Below, one piece after another: positions 7,501-13,582 of a DNA stretch of 19,588 nt. The stretch covers positions 1-19,588 of the forward strand of contig JAILDR010000145.1 of the NCBI GenBank assembly GCA_024689285.1. Reading direction: 5' to 3'. The stretch comes from Bacteroidales bacterium. Lineage in GTDB: Bacteria; Bacteroidota; Bacteroidia; Bacteroidales; F082. A program made the position numbers and the translations under genes. The notes beneath the pieces are model-generated. The model did no database searches and had not been told where the DNA came from. It saw nothing but the letters and a program-made list of their open reading frames with translations. Every line of letters starts with the position of its first letter. Within the stretch, counting starts at the first letter, position 1.

Positions 7501-8955
7501 TCATCTCCTAAAAAGACTCTGAAATGCGATCAGCATCGGGAAAATCTCAACGCGTCCCAAGAGCATGATGATCATGGCTATCACCTTTTGGAAGCTAAGC
7601 AAACCCGCATAGTTGCCCATCGATCCGACTTCACCGAAACCAGGGCCTACGCTTCCGATGCAAGCAATGGAAGCTGAGAGAGATGTCTGAAAGTCCATGC
7701 TGGTTGAAAAGGCGATGGTGCCGAGTACAATAATGATGATATAGGCTCCTATGAATGCCAATATCGAAATGAGATCCTCTTCTGTCTTCTTTTTTCCGTC
7801 AACTTTGACATTGTTGACGGTGTTGACTCTCATCAGAGATCTGACCATGCTCTTTAGACTTTTGATGATGATGACGAAACGGTCCATCTTGATGCCACCC
7901 GAGGTTGAACCGGAACAACCGCATATAACGGAACAAGCCAGCAGAATCCCTATGCTGCCCGAAGGCCAAAGGTTGGTGTCGGCAGTGGCAAAGCCCGTTG
8001 TTGTTGAAAGCGAACAGACCTGAAAGGCCGCCAAACGCAAGGCTTTTGGGAAAGAGGTGCAAAAACCACTGAAATACAAGTCGGCAGTGACGATGAGTAT
8101 GGCTATCGTAACAAGGGAGAGAAACCACCGGAAGACTTGTGCGTTGAAGAGGTTTTTATGGGTGCGCTTGTCGGGCCAAATGGTAGAAAACATCAGGCTG
8201 AAGTTGGTAGCACCCGAAAGCATGGCCACGATTAGGATGGCTTCCACAATCCAGTTGTCATAGAAACTCACGCTGGTGTTTTTGATGCAGAAACCACAGG
8301 TGCTGCAAGCCGACATGGCCAAAGTGGTGGCATCGAACCAGGATATTTTGGTGATTTTCAGTGCAATGGCTGAGGCTGCTGTGATAACGATGTAGACGGT
8401 AAGCATCCTGTAAACAAAAGACTTCTTGCGCCCGCCGTAATAGGACTTGGCAAGGTCCGACAGCTCGGCACTGGCTAAAACGGAATGACGGTCGTGTTGC
8501 GCGGCAATGACCAATGAGACGAGGGTGACGATACCAATGCCGCCAATCCATGCAGAGGCGATACGCCAGAACTGCAACCCTTTTGGCAAAGCTTCAATAT
8601 TGTTCAGGATGGAAGCTCCCGTGGTCGTGAATCCTGAAACGCTCTCAAAAAACGCGTTGATGATGCTGAACTCGCCACCGAACATCATATAAGGTAGGGC
8701 ACCAAAGACACATGCCGCAATCCAGCAACCTGTGACGATGCGATAGCCTTCCTCGGTGCTCATTTTTTCTTGCGGCTTGGTTCTGATGATGGCAAAAAAA
8801 CCGCATAATGTGGCACTCATCGCGGCGAAAACTAAAGGATTAAAACTGTCGTCACAGTCGTTTTGGAAAGCAATGAATGCTGACAAATACATGAGTAGAG
8901 ATACACCAATTAGGGAGAATCCGGCATAACGAAGGGTGGTATTCCATTTTTTCAT
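7501..8955 (-). CDS. trkH: TrkH-type potassium uptake channel subunit
   Basis: The 484-residue protein from ATG 8955 matches the usual TrkH length. A longer frame upstream overlaps the divergent promoter region and is rejected. TrkH forms a pore from four membrane-pore-membrane repeats. Each selectivity loop is visible: SGFTTTGAS (glycine about 113), SACSTCGF (about 221), CSLSTTTGF (about 321) and IACIGSVGPGFGEVG (about 437). The conserved hinge GGIGIVTL and the GSTSGGIKMDR segment are present. It would import potassium across the inner membrane, normally gated by a cytoplasmic TrkA subunit that is not encoded in this window. The gene is divergent from the LysR regulator and its promoter overlaps an inverted repeat (9010-9037), so regulation by that protein is plausible. 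A DUF389 gene follows. Confidence 0.92.
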   Translation of the reverse strand: MKKWNTTLRYAGFSLIGVSLLMYLSAFIAFQNDCDDSFNPLVFAAMSATLCGFFAIIRTKPQEKMSTEEGYRIVTGCWIAACVFGALPYMMFGGEFSIINAFFESVSGFTTTGASILNNIEALPKGLQFWRIASAWIGGIGIVTLVSLVIAAQHDRHSVLASAELSDLAKSYYGGRKKSFVYRMLTVYIVITAASAIALKITKISWFDATTLAMSACSTCGFCIKNTSVSFYDNWIVEAILIVAMLSGATNFSLMFSTIWPDKRTHKNLFNAQVFRWFLSLVTIAILIVTADLYFSGFCTSFPKALRLAAFQVCSLSTTTGFATADTNLWPSGSIGILLACSVICGCSGSTSGGIKMDRFVIIIKSLKSMVRSLMRVNTVNNVKVDGKKKTEEDLISILAFIGAYIIIIVLGTIAFSTSMDFQTSLSASIACIGSVGPGFGEVGSMGNYAGLLSFQKVIAMIIMLLGRVEIFPMLIAFQSLFRR

Positions 8956-8981
8956 GGGCGTTCGATTTTGAAACATGGCGG

Positions 8982-9013
8982 CAAAAATATTTTGGCGTTT
9001 AACATGGGTCAAT
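8982..9013 (-). promoter_or_regulatory. trkH promoter
   Basis: On the minus strand TATTTTTG (8989 to 8982) is a -7 box, with ATTG (9013 to 9010) 20 bases upstream as the -33 element. Initiation a few bases downstream of the box would leave the ATG at 8976 without a leader. This supports the start at 8955. Confidence 0.55.
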
Positions 9014-9037
9014 GCAATAATGTCTATATTTGCATTG
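9010..9037. promoter_or_regulatory. inverted repeat bridging the trkH and lysR promoters (putative operator)
   Basis: CAATGCAA (9010-9017) and TTGCATTG (9030-9037) are a perfect eight-base inverted repeat with a 12-base spacer. The left half covers the trkH -33 element and the right half overlaps the lysR -7 box, so a dimer bound here could affect both genes. LysR regulators typically bind such sites between divergent genes. Confidence 0.5.
9025..9032 (+). promoter_or_regulatory. -7 box of the LysR-type gene
   Basis: TATATTTG matches TAnnTTTG, 21 bases before the ATG. No good TTTG lies at the standard distance; TTTA at 8998 is 23 bases away. An activator-dependent or autoregulated promoter is possible. 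Confidence 0.5.
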
Positions 9038-9049
9038 ATAAAAATCAAT
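9034..9049. promoter_or_regulatory. second inverted repeat, ATTGAT-AAAA-ATCAAT
   Basis: This perfect six-base inverted repeat lies four bases before the LysR start codon and contains the T-N11-A pattern (T9035, A9047) typical of LysR sites. It sits downstream of the -7 box, where binding would repress the regulator's own gene. Confidence 0.4.
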
Positions 9050-9053
9050 AAAG

Positions 9054-9980
9054 ATGACCCTGCAACAATTGGAATACATAATAGCCATTGCACAATACGG
9101 CCTTTTTGTGGAGGCTGCTGAGGCTTGCGGCGTAACACAGTCGACGATGAGCCTGATGGTGAAAAAACTGGAAGAAGAACTCGATGTGCGCATCTTCAAC
9201 CGTGAGACTCACCCCGTTACGGTGACTGAAATCGGACAGAAGATTATCGATGAGGCCAAGTTGGTGGTCTATCATTCCAAACAATTGGTGGAGTTGACCC
9301 GGTCGGAAAAGGAGCTCAGTTCGGGCGACTTAAACATCGCCATGACCACTACGGTGGCTCCGGTGCTGATGGTGGGAATGTTCAAGTTCATGAAACTGCA
9401 TTATCCTTCCCTTCGCCTGCGAACCGAAGAAATGATTACCTCAACCATCCTGACCAAACTGAAGAAAGCGGAAATCGACATGGGTATTGTGGTCTCTTCC
9501 GTCAATGACCCTGACTTGCTTGAAGTGCCTTTATATCATGAAAGGTTTTACGTCTATGTCTCCCCTGAAGACACCATGATGCAACTGGAGAGCATCGAAA
9601 AGGCTCATGTGCTTGACCATCCCGTCTGGATTATGAAAGACGGCGTACAATTGTTTGACCGTTCCATGCTGAAACCTGACGAGGTGTTTACCTACGAGAA
9701 GATGTATGAAGGCGGCAGGGTGGGGGTGCTTATCCAAATCGCCAATGAAAACGGGGGCATCACCATCATCCCTGAAACGCATATCAGGCTGCTGCCGGGA
9801 CCATTGCAGCGGTGTTTGAAGCCCATAGTCAATCCTGAGCCGAAAAGGACCATCTGTCTGGCTTTCCGAAAAGATTACATTCACGAGCGGATGATGAACA
9901 TTGTGGTGAAGACCATCAAGACCATCATTCCTTTTGAGATGTGGGATGATACGATACGGACGGATTATCTGAGGCTATAA
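9054..9980 (+). CDS. LysR-family regulator, OxyR-like but without the redox cysteines
   Basis: The 308-residue protein has the LysR winged-helix domain in residues 1-60 (MTLQQLEYIIAIAQYG, VTQSTMSLMVKKLEEEL) and a two-lobed effector domain (about 90-300), with the OxyR-like opening SGDLNIAMTTTVAP. In E. coli OxyR the peroxide-sensing Cys199 and Cys208 lie in the second lobe. The corresponding part here reads VWIMKDGVQLFDRSMLKP and has no cysteine. The only cysteines are C25 in the DNA-binding domain and C254 and C268 near the end. It is therefore unlikely to sense peroxide by the OxyR disulfide. It is divergent from trkH and overlaps the convergent msrC stop by six bases. Family membership is secure; the signal is unknown. 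Confidence 0.88.
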   Translation: MTLQQLEYIIAIAQYGLFVEAAEACGVTQSTMSLMVKKLEEELDVRIFNRETHPVTVTEIGQKIIDEAKLVVYHSKQLVELTRSEKELSSGDLNIAMTTTVAPVLMVGMFKFMKLHYPSLRLRTEEMITSTILTKLKKAEIDMGIVVSSVNDPDLLEVPLYHERFYVYVSPEDTMMQLESIEKAHVLDHPVWIMKDGVQLFDRSMLKPDEVFTYEKMYEGGRVGVLIQIANENGGITIIPETHIRLLPGPLQRCLKPIVNPEPKRTICLAFRKDYIHERMMNIVVKTIKTIIPFEMWDDTIRTDYLRL

Positions 9981-10427
9981 CTTGGCTGCCACCGCCTCGG
10001 CAATCTGCTCCAACCATAGTTGGTCGGTGGTGTCAAAGGTGGCCAAGCGTTCGCTGTCGATATCCAAGACACCGATGACTTCTTCGCATTTTACTAAAGG
10101 CACCACGATTTCGCTTCGTGACTCGCTGCTGCAGGCGATGTGGCCGGGGAACTGCTCAACGTCTTCAACGACGATGGTTTTCTTTTCTTTCCATGATGTG
10201 CCGCAAACGCCTTTTCCAAAGCCGATGCGGGTGCAGGCCACAGGCCCTTGGAAGGGCCCGAGCACCAGTTGAGTATCAATGACGCGATAGAAGCCCGTCC
10301 ACCAGAATCGGAAAGCCTCTTGGATGAGTGCGGCCACATTGGCCATGTTAGCGACGGGGTCGCTTTCGTCTTTCACCATCGCCTTCACTTGGGCGAGGAG
10401 GAGTTTGTAGGTTTCGTTTTTGTTCAT
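9975..10427 (-). CDS. msrC: free methionine-(R)-sulfoxide reductase (GAF domain)
   Basis: The ATG at 10427 gives 150 residues, the usual size. A GTG at 10454 would add nine residues that lie in an inverted repeat, so it is not used. The protein is a single GAF domain that reduces free methionine-R-sulfoxide in the cytoplasm with thioredoxin as electron donor. The three active cysteines are present at C65 (GPVACTRI), C75 (GKGVCGTSW) and C99 (GHIACSSESRSEIVVP). Their spacing of 10 and 24 residues matches Cys84, Cys94 and Cys118 of E. coli MsrC (YebR). WWTGFYRV and GVLDIDSE are further family signatures. It converges on the LysR gene with a six-base overlap and lies 113 bases downstream of the AAA ATPase gene. 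No TAnnTTTG box is seen in front of it, so readthrough from the ATPase gene is possible. Confidence 0.92.
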   Translation of the reverse strand: MNKNETYKLLLAQVKAMVKDESDPVANMANVAALIQEAFRFWWTGFYRVIDTQLVLGPFQGPVACTRIGFGKGVCGTSWKEKKTIVVEDVEQFPGHIACSSESRSEIVVPLVKCEEVIGVLDIDSERLATFDTTDQLWLEQIAEAVAAKL

Positions 10428-10450
10428 ATTTTGTTTGTTTTGTTGTGGCT

Positions 10451-10516
10451 CCACACAGCGCTGCGCTTGTGTGGGATTAATGAAGTATCGTCACTTTGTG
10501 ACGGGGTTGTCCCCGT
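10451..10516. repeat. cluster of three hairpins between the ATPase and msrC genes
   Basis: Hairpin 1 pairs CCACACA (10451-10457) with TGTGTGG (10468-10474) and extends by GCG/CGC with one bulge. Hairpin 2 is CGTCAC-TTT-GTGACG (10489-10503). Hairpin 3 is ACGGGG-TTGT-CCCCGT (10501-10516). Hairpins 2 and 3 share three bases, so they cannot both form completely. No T-run follows on either strand. They may attenuate or protect the ATPase transcript, or be an intergenic REP-like element. Confidence 0.55.
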
Positions 10517-10540
10517 GTTCTTTAGTCTGATGTTCCGCAG

Positions 10541-11746
10541 TCAATAAAGGAACCCAAACATCCAGAGCGGGATTTTGTTGCCGTAGCCTATTTCGGTTTC
10601 GTCGATGGCGAGGTAACTGCTCGGGATGTCCTTGATTTGGTCGAATTTCTTTCCCTGTCCGCCTACCTCAAACAGGCTTGTGCCGTTGAGAAGGAAGTCG
10701 CCCTTTTTCGGCATGGTGAGCGTGGCCACAGCCGAGGTTTGGTTGGCGAAGAAGGTCTCTCTGACGGTGCCGATTTCACTTCTCGGAGCCAGGGCCCGCA
10801 TCAGGTTGGTGTTGTTGAGGTAAATCTTCTCTGGCGTGATGATATGCTTGTAGTCCTTGACGTTCTCGGTCAGCAGTTGGATGAGTTCGGCACGGTCGAG
10901 AGCGTAGAGCATCTTGAGGCAGAGTTCGCGGCTGGTGTCCAATTGCACGGTCAGTTTGTTCACATTGGGTGTCAGCGGGAGGTTTTGCGCAATCAGCATC
11001 AGCAGGGTTTTGGTTTTTCTCACGGTGCTGTAGGTGACTTCCTCGACGGCGGGCAGGTCGGTGTCAATCACCAAGTTGGCGACTTCGGCAAGTTGAATCA
11101 GGTAGTCTTTCTTCGCGTCCTTGTAAAACGGATAATAGCCGTTCTCCAAATAGGCGGAAAAGTATTTCAGCACCTTGGCCTTTTGAAACAGGTCGTAGGC
11201 AATCTCGATGTGCCGCTCCATGAGGTCGTCCAAGGCGATGGGTTCGGCAGTCTTTGCGCCCTCAAACGCCATATATTCGCGCAGTGAAAGGCCGCGCAGC
11301 GTGTAGAGCGTTTGCCGCCGCGACAAATCTACCTTGGAATGGTCGATTTCGAGCATCGAACTTCCAGTATAGACAATGTAAAGGTCTGTATAAGTGTCGT
11401 ATAGATTCTTGATGCTGATGCTCCAGTCGGGGTATTTGTGTACCTCGTCGAGAAACAGGTGCGTCACGCCGTGGGCGTATTCGTAGGCCACCAATTCTTC
11501 CAAAGTGTGCGTCTTGAACCACAAGTTGTCCAACGAAACATATAAGGCTTCGGATTTTTTCGGGAAATGCTCTTTGATGTGTTGCAGCATCAGCGTTGTT
11601 TTCCCGACCCCGCGAGCGCCTTTTATGCCGATGATTCTCGTCTCCCAGTTAATCTTGTCATAGAGGTAACGCTTGAACTTCAGGTCGGTAGCTGAAAGCC
11701 TCATAAGGTAAGCATCAGTGATGGGTTTTACAATTTCGTCTTCCAT
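10541..11746 (-). CDS. AAA_14/DUF4143-type ATPase of unknown role
   Basis: The 401-residue protein starts at ATG 11746. Residues 36-150 are a P-loop ATPase: Walker A GARGVGKT (43-50), Walker B HLFLDEVHKYPDW (Asp100-Glu101), sensor YTGSSM (126-131), then RRQTLYTLRGLSLREYMAFE, which is typical of the AAA_14 group. The C-terminal half is a DUF4143-like helical and nuclease-like fold ending IPLWMFGFLY, a common ending in Bacteroidales homologues. These ATPases are numerous in Bacteroidetes and archaea and their substrate is not known. The gene's promoter touches a 33-bp repeat array (11775-11990) that runs away from it upstream, so the array may control this gene or be bound by its product. The gene has no clear functional partner nearby. 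Confidence 0.85.
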   Translation of the reverse strand: MEDEIVKPITDAYLMRLSATDLKFKRYLYDKINWETRIIGIKGARGVGKTTLMLQHIKEHFPKKSEALYVSLDNLWFKTHTLEELVAYEYAHGVTHLFLDEVHKYPDWSISIKNLYDTYTDLYIVYTGSSMLEIDHSKVDLSRRQTLYTLRGLSLREYMAFEGAKTAEPIALDDLMERHIEIAYDLFQKAKVLKYFSAYLENGYYPFYKDAKKDYLIQLAEVANLVIDTDLPAVEEVTYSTVRKTKTLLMLIAQNLPLTPNVNKLTVQLDTSRELCLKMLYALDRAELIQLLTENVKDYKHIITPEKIYLNNTNLMRALAPRSEIGTVRETFFANQTSAVATLTMPKKGDFLLNGTSLFEVGGQGKKFDQIKDIPSSYLAIDETEIGYGNKIPLWMFGFLY

Positions 11747-11766
11747 TAGTTTTCTGTTTTACGCCG

Positions 11767-11774
11767 CAAAATTA
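11767..11774 (-). promoter_or_regulatory. -7 box of the AAA ATPase gene
   Basis: On the minus strand TAATTTTG (11774 to 11767) matches TAnnTTTG, 20 bases before the ATG at 11746. The -33 region falls in the first unit of the 33-bp array, where TTCG (11800 to 11797) lies 22 bases away as a poor match. Confidence 0.5.
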
Positions 11775-11990
11775 CAAAAAATCAAGTTTCCATCTGCGAA
11801 ATTTTTCAAAAAAATAGCATTTTCATCTTCGAAATTTCATCTAAAAATAGCATTTCAATTTGCGAAAAACAATGGAAAAAACAAGTATCCAACTGCGAAA
11901 ATCGATATGAAAATCAAGTTTCCAACTGCGAAATCTGGCATAAAAATAGCGTTTTCAACTGCGAAATTTGTAATATAGGAACTGCGAATT
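11775..11990. repeat. seven-copy imperfect 33-bp repeat array upstream of the AAA ATPase gene
   Basis: The core CTGCGAAA recurs with its CG at 11797, 11830, 11863, 11896, 11929, 11962 and 11985. The spacings are exactly 33 bases five times, then 23. Two unit types occur: type A has ATCAAGTTTCC (units 1 and 5, with unit 4 close to it) and type B has ATAGCATTTTC (units 2, 3 and 6). On the plus strand the first six units stay open as an 11-residue repeat of the form K-I-(K/A)-F-x-x-A-K-x-x-x, ending at TAG 11976-11978. The units vary mostly at sites that change the amino acid, so coding is not favoured. The array starts at the ATPase promoter, so a set of binding sites is the better reading. Confidence 0.85.
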
Positions 11991-11994
11991 TTAC

Positions 11995-12015
11995 AAATTG
12001 AACGAATGTCAATTT
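11995..12015. promoter_or_regulatory. inverted repeat AAATTGA-N7-TCAATTT
   Basis: AAATTGA (11995-12001) and TCAATTT (12009-12015) are a perfect seven-base inverted repeat, located between the end of the 33-bp array and the cobW-like promoter. A small hairpin GCAGC-CAAT-GCTGC follows at 12024-12037. Confidence 0.35.
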
Positions 12016-12100
12016 TGAATTTTGCAGCCAATGCTGCGGATTCATACGAATTGCCAAAGGCTAATCATTCGTGTCCATCCGCAACGAAGTAGAAAATTCT

Positions 12101-12124
12101 ATTCGTATCTATTCGATTCATTCG
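12101..12124. promoter_or_regulatory. helically spaced ATTCG motifs in front of the GTPase promoter
   Basis: ATTCG occurs at 12101, 12111 and 12120, spaced 10 and 9 bases, just before the -33 element at 12130. A further copy is at 12067. The spacing places them on one face of the helix. They may be an operator for a metal-responsive regulator, but the motif is not one I recognise. Confidence 0.35.
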
Positions 12125-12129
12125 TGCAA

Positions 12130-12162
12130 TTTGTAGTTAAATCTTGAAAATTTGTATCTTTG
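12130..12162 (+). promoter_or_regulatory. promoter of the CobW-like GTPase gene
   Basis: TTTG (12130-12133), then 21 bases, then TATCTTTG (12155-12162) matches the Bacteroidota consensus fully. It rules out the upstream TTG start at 12152, because the ATG at 12188 is the first start after the expected initiation site. Confidence 0.75.
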
Positions 12163-12187
12163 CGCCTCGTTTATAATAGCACCAAAA

Positions 12188-13396
12188 ATGAAAAAAGACA
12201 TACCCGTATTGCTGCTCACCGGCTATCTCGGCAGCGGCAAGACCACCGTGGTCAATAAGATTTTGAACAACCGCAAAGGCATCAAGTTTGCCGTGATTGT
12301 CAACGATATAGGCGAAGTGAACATCGATGCCGACTTGATTGAAAAAGGCGGCGTGGTCGGCCAGAAGGATGACAGTTTAGTCGCCTTGCAGAACGGCTGC
12401 ATCTGCTGCACCTTGAAGATGGACCTCATCCAACAGCTGCACGAAATCATTGTCATGCAGAAGTTCGACTACATCGTCATCGAAGCCAGCGGCATTTGTG
12501 AGCCTGAACCCATCGCCCAGACGATTTGTTCCTTCCCTCAGATGGCTTGGCAACTCACTAAGGATGGTCTTCCCATCTTGGACTGCATCGTGACCGTGGT
12601 GGATGCCCTTCGGATGCAGAGCGAGTTTGGTTGCGGCGACGATTTAATGAAGAAAAACCTTGCCGAGGACGACCTTGAGAGCCTCGTCATCCAGCAGATT
12701 GAATTCTGCAACATTATTCTGCTCAATAAAGCCTCTGAGATTTCGCCCGAGGAGCTGGAACGTGTGAAGAGCATTATCCGGGCCTTGCAGCCTACGGCTG
12801 AAATCATCGAATGCGACTACGGTGGGGTGGATTTCGACAAGATTCTCAACACCCATATGTTCGATTTTGATAAGGTAGCCACATCTGCCACTTGGATTAA
12901 GGCTGTGGAAGGTGCTGTGGAGGAAGAAGAGCATCACCATCATGACCATGAGGACGATGATGACGAAGATGAGGAAGAAGAACACGGACATCATCATCAC
13001 CATGACCATGGAGGGGGAGAAGTGGAGGAATATGGCATCGGTACCTTTGTTTATTACCGTCGCGAGCCGTTCAATATGGCGCGTTTTGATGAGTTTGTGG
13101 CTCGCAAATTGCCCAAGAACGTTATCCGCGTAAAGGGCATCTGCTATTTCAAGAACGAGTACGATAACTGTTATATCTTTGAGCAGGCGGGCAAACAGGT
13201 GCAATTGCGCGATGCCGGCCAGTGGTTTGCCACCATGCCTGCTGATGAGTTGGAAGCCTTTATGGACCGTGAGCCCACCCTTCGCCGCGACTGGGACGAC
13301 ACCTATGGCGACCGTATGCAGAAGCTCGTCTTCATCGGGCAGCACATGGACAAGGAAGCCTTGGTGAAGGATCTGGATGCTTGCTTGACGAGGTGA
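12188..13396 (+). CDS. CobW/COG0523-family metallochaperone GTPase
   Basis: The 402-residue protein starts at ATG 12188, selected from the promoter position. The G domain has Walker A GYLGSGKTT (12-20), the metal-binding GCICC motif (70-74) that defines the family, switch II IVIEASGICEP (from 96) and the base-recognition LLNKAS (from 178). A histidine and acid-rich loop (about 245-280, with clusters of four and five histidines separated by Asp/Glu runs) follows and should bind zinc or another transition metal. The CobW C-terminal domain comes next (GIGTFVYYRREPFN, NVIRVKGICYF). Members use GTP to pass metal to client enzymes. Which metal and client cannot be told here, and it could serve zinc, cobalt or iron enzymes. 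Confidence 0.92.
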   Translation: MKKDIPVLLLTGYLGSGKTTVVNKILNNRKGIKFAVIVNDIGEVNIDADLIEKGGVVGQKDDSLVALQNGCICCTLKMDLIQQLHEIIVMQKFDYIVIEASGICEPEPIAQTICSFPQMAWQLTKDGLPILDCIVTVVDALRMQSEFGCGDDLMKKNLAEDDLESLVIQQIEFCNIILLNKASEISPEELERVKSIIRALQPTAEIIECDYGGVDFDKILNTHMFDFDKVATSATWIKAVEGAVEEEEHHHHDHEDDDDEDEEEEHGHHHHHDHGGGEVEEYGIGTFVYYRREPFNMARFDEFVARKLPKNVIRVKGICYFKNEYDNCYIFEQAGKQVQLRDAGQWFATMPADELEAFMDREPTLRRDWDDTYGDRMQKLVFIGQHMDKEALVKDLDACLTR

Positions 13397-13445
13397 TTGT
13401 TCTGTCACAAAACCTACAAAACTTGCAAAACTTTATTTTAACGTT

Positions 13446-13472
13446 GGAAAGCCTGCCAACCAGCGGCTTTCC
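13446..13472. terminator. hairpin after the GTPase gene
   Basis: GGAAAGCC (13446-13453) and GGCTTTCC (13465-13472) form a perfect eight-base-pair stem with an 11-base loop, 49 bases after the stop. No T-run follows directly, so it is at most a weak intrinsic terminator. A T-run occurs later at 13505. Confidence 0.4.
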
Positions 13473-13528
13473 ATCTGCCATCCATTTGGGGTAGGCAGCC
13501 TTGCTTTTTTGTGAAGTTTTGAGGGGCT

Positions 13529-13561
13529 TTTGAGAGTTTTGTGAGAAAAAATGTATTTTTG
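13529..13561 (+). promoter_or_regulatory. promoter of the nitrilase-like gene
   Basis: TTTG (13529-13532), a 21-base spacer and TATTTTTG (13554-13561) fit the Bacteroidota consensus. The ATG follows 21 bases later. It probably also serves the DUF1016 gene 19 bases downstream. Confidence 0.65.
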
Positions 13562-13582
13562 TGCTCATAAAAAGGCAAAACT

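Noticed and set aside
8956..9138. N-terminal extension of TrkH by 61 residues
   Set aside because: It would overlap the LysR start and the divergent promoters, and TrkH without it already has the family length.
10428..10454. GTG start of msrC nine codons upstream
   Set aside because: The added residues are low-complexity and lie in the hairpin cluster; the ATG at 10427 gives the usual length.
10637..11287. 216-residue plus-strand frame within the AAA ATPase gene
   Set aside because: Antisense to the ATPase C-terminal half; no family motifs and no promoter.
12152..12187. Upstream TTG start of the CobW-like gene
   Set aside because: It lies in the -7 region of a fully matching promoter, so it would not be in the transcript.
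12644..13408. 254-residue minus-strand frame opposite the CobW-like gene
   Set aside because: Its hydrophobic stretch of Met and Val is the reverse of the histidine and acid loop, so it is an artefact.
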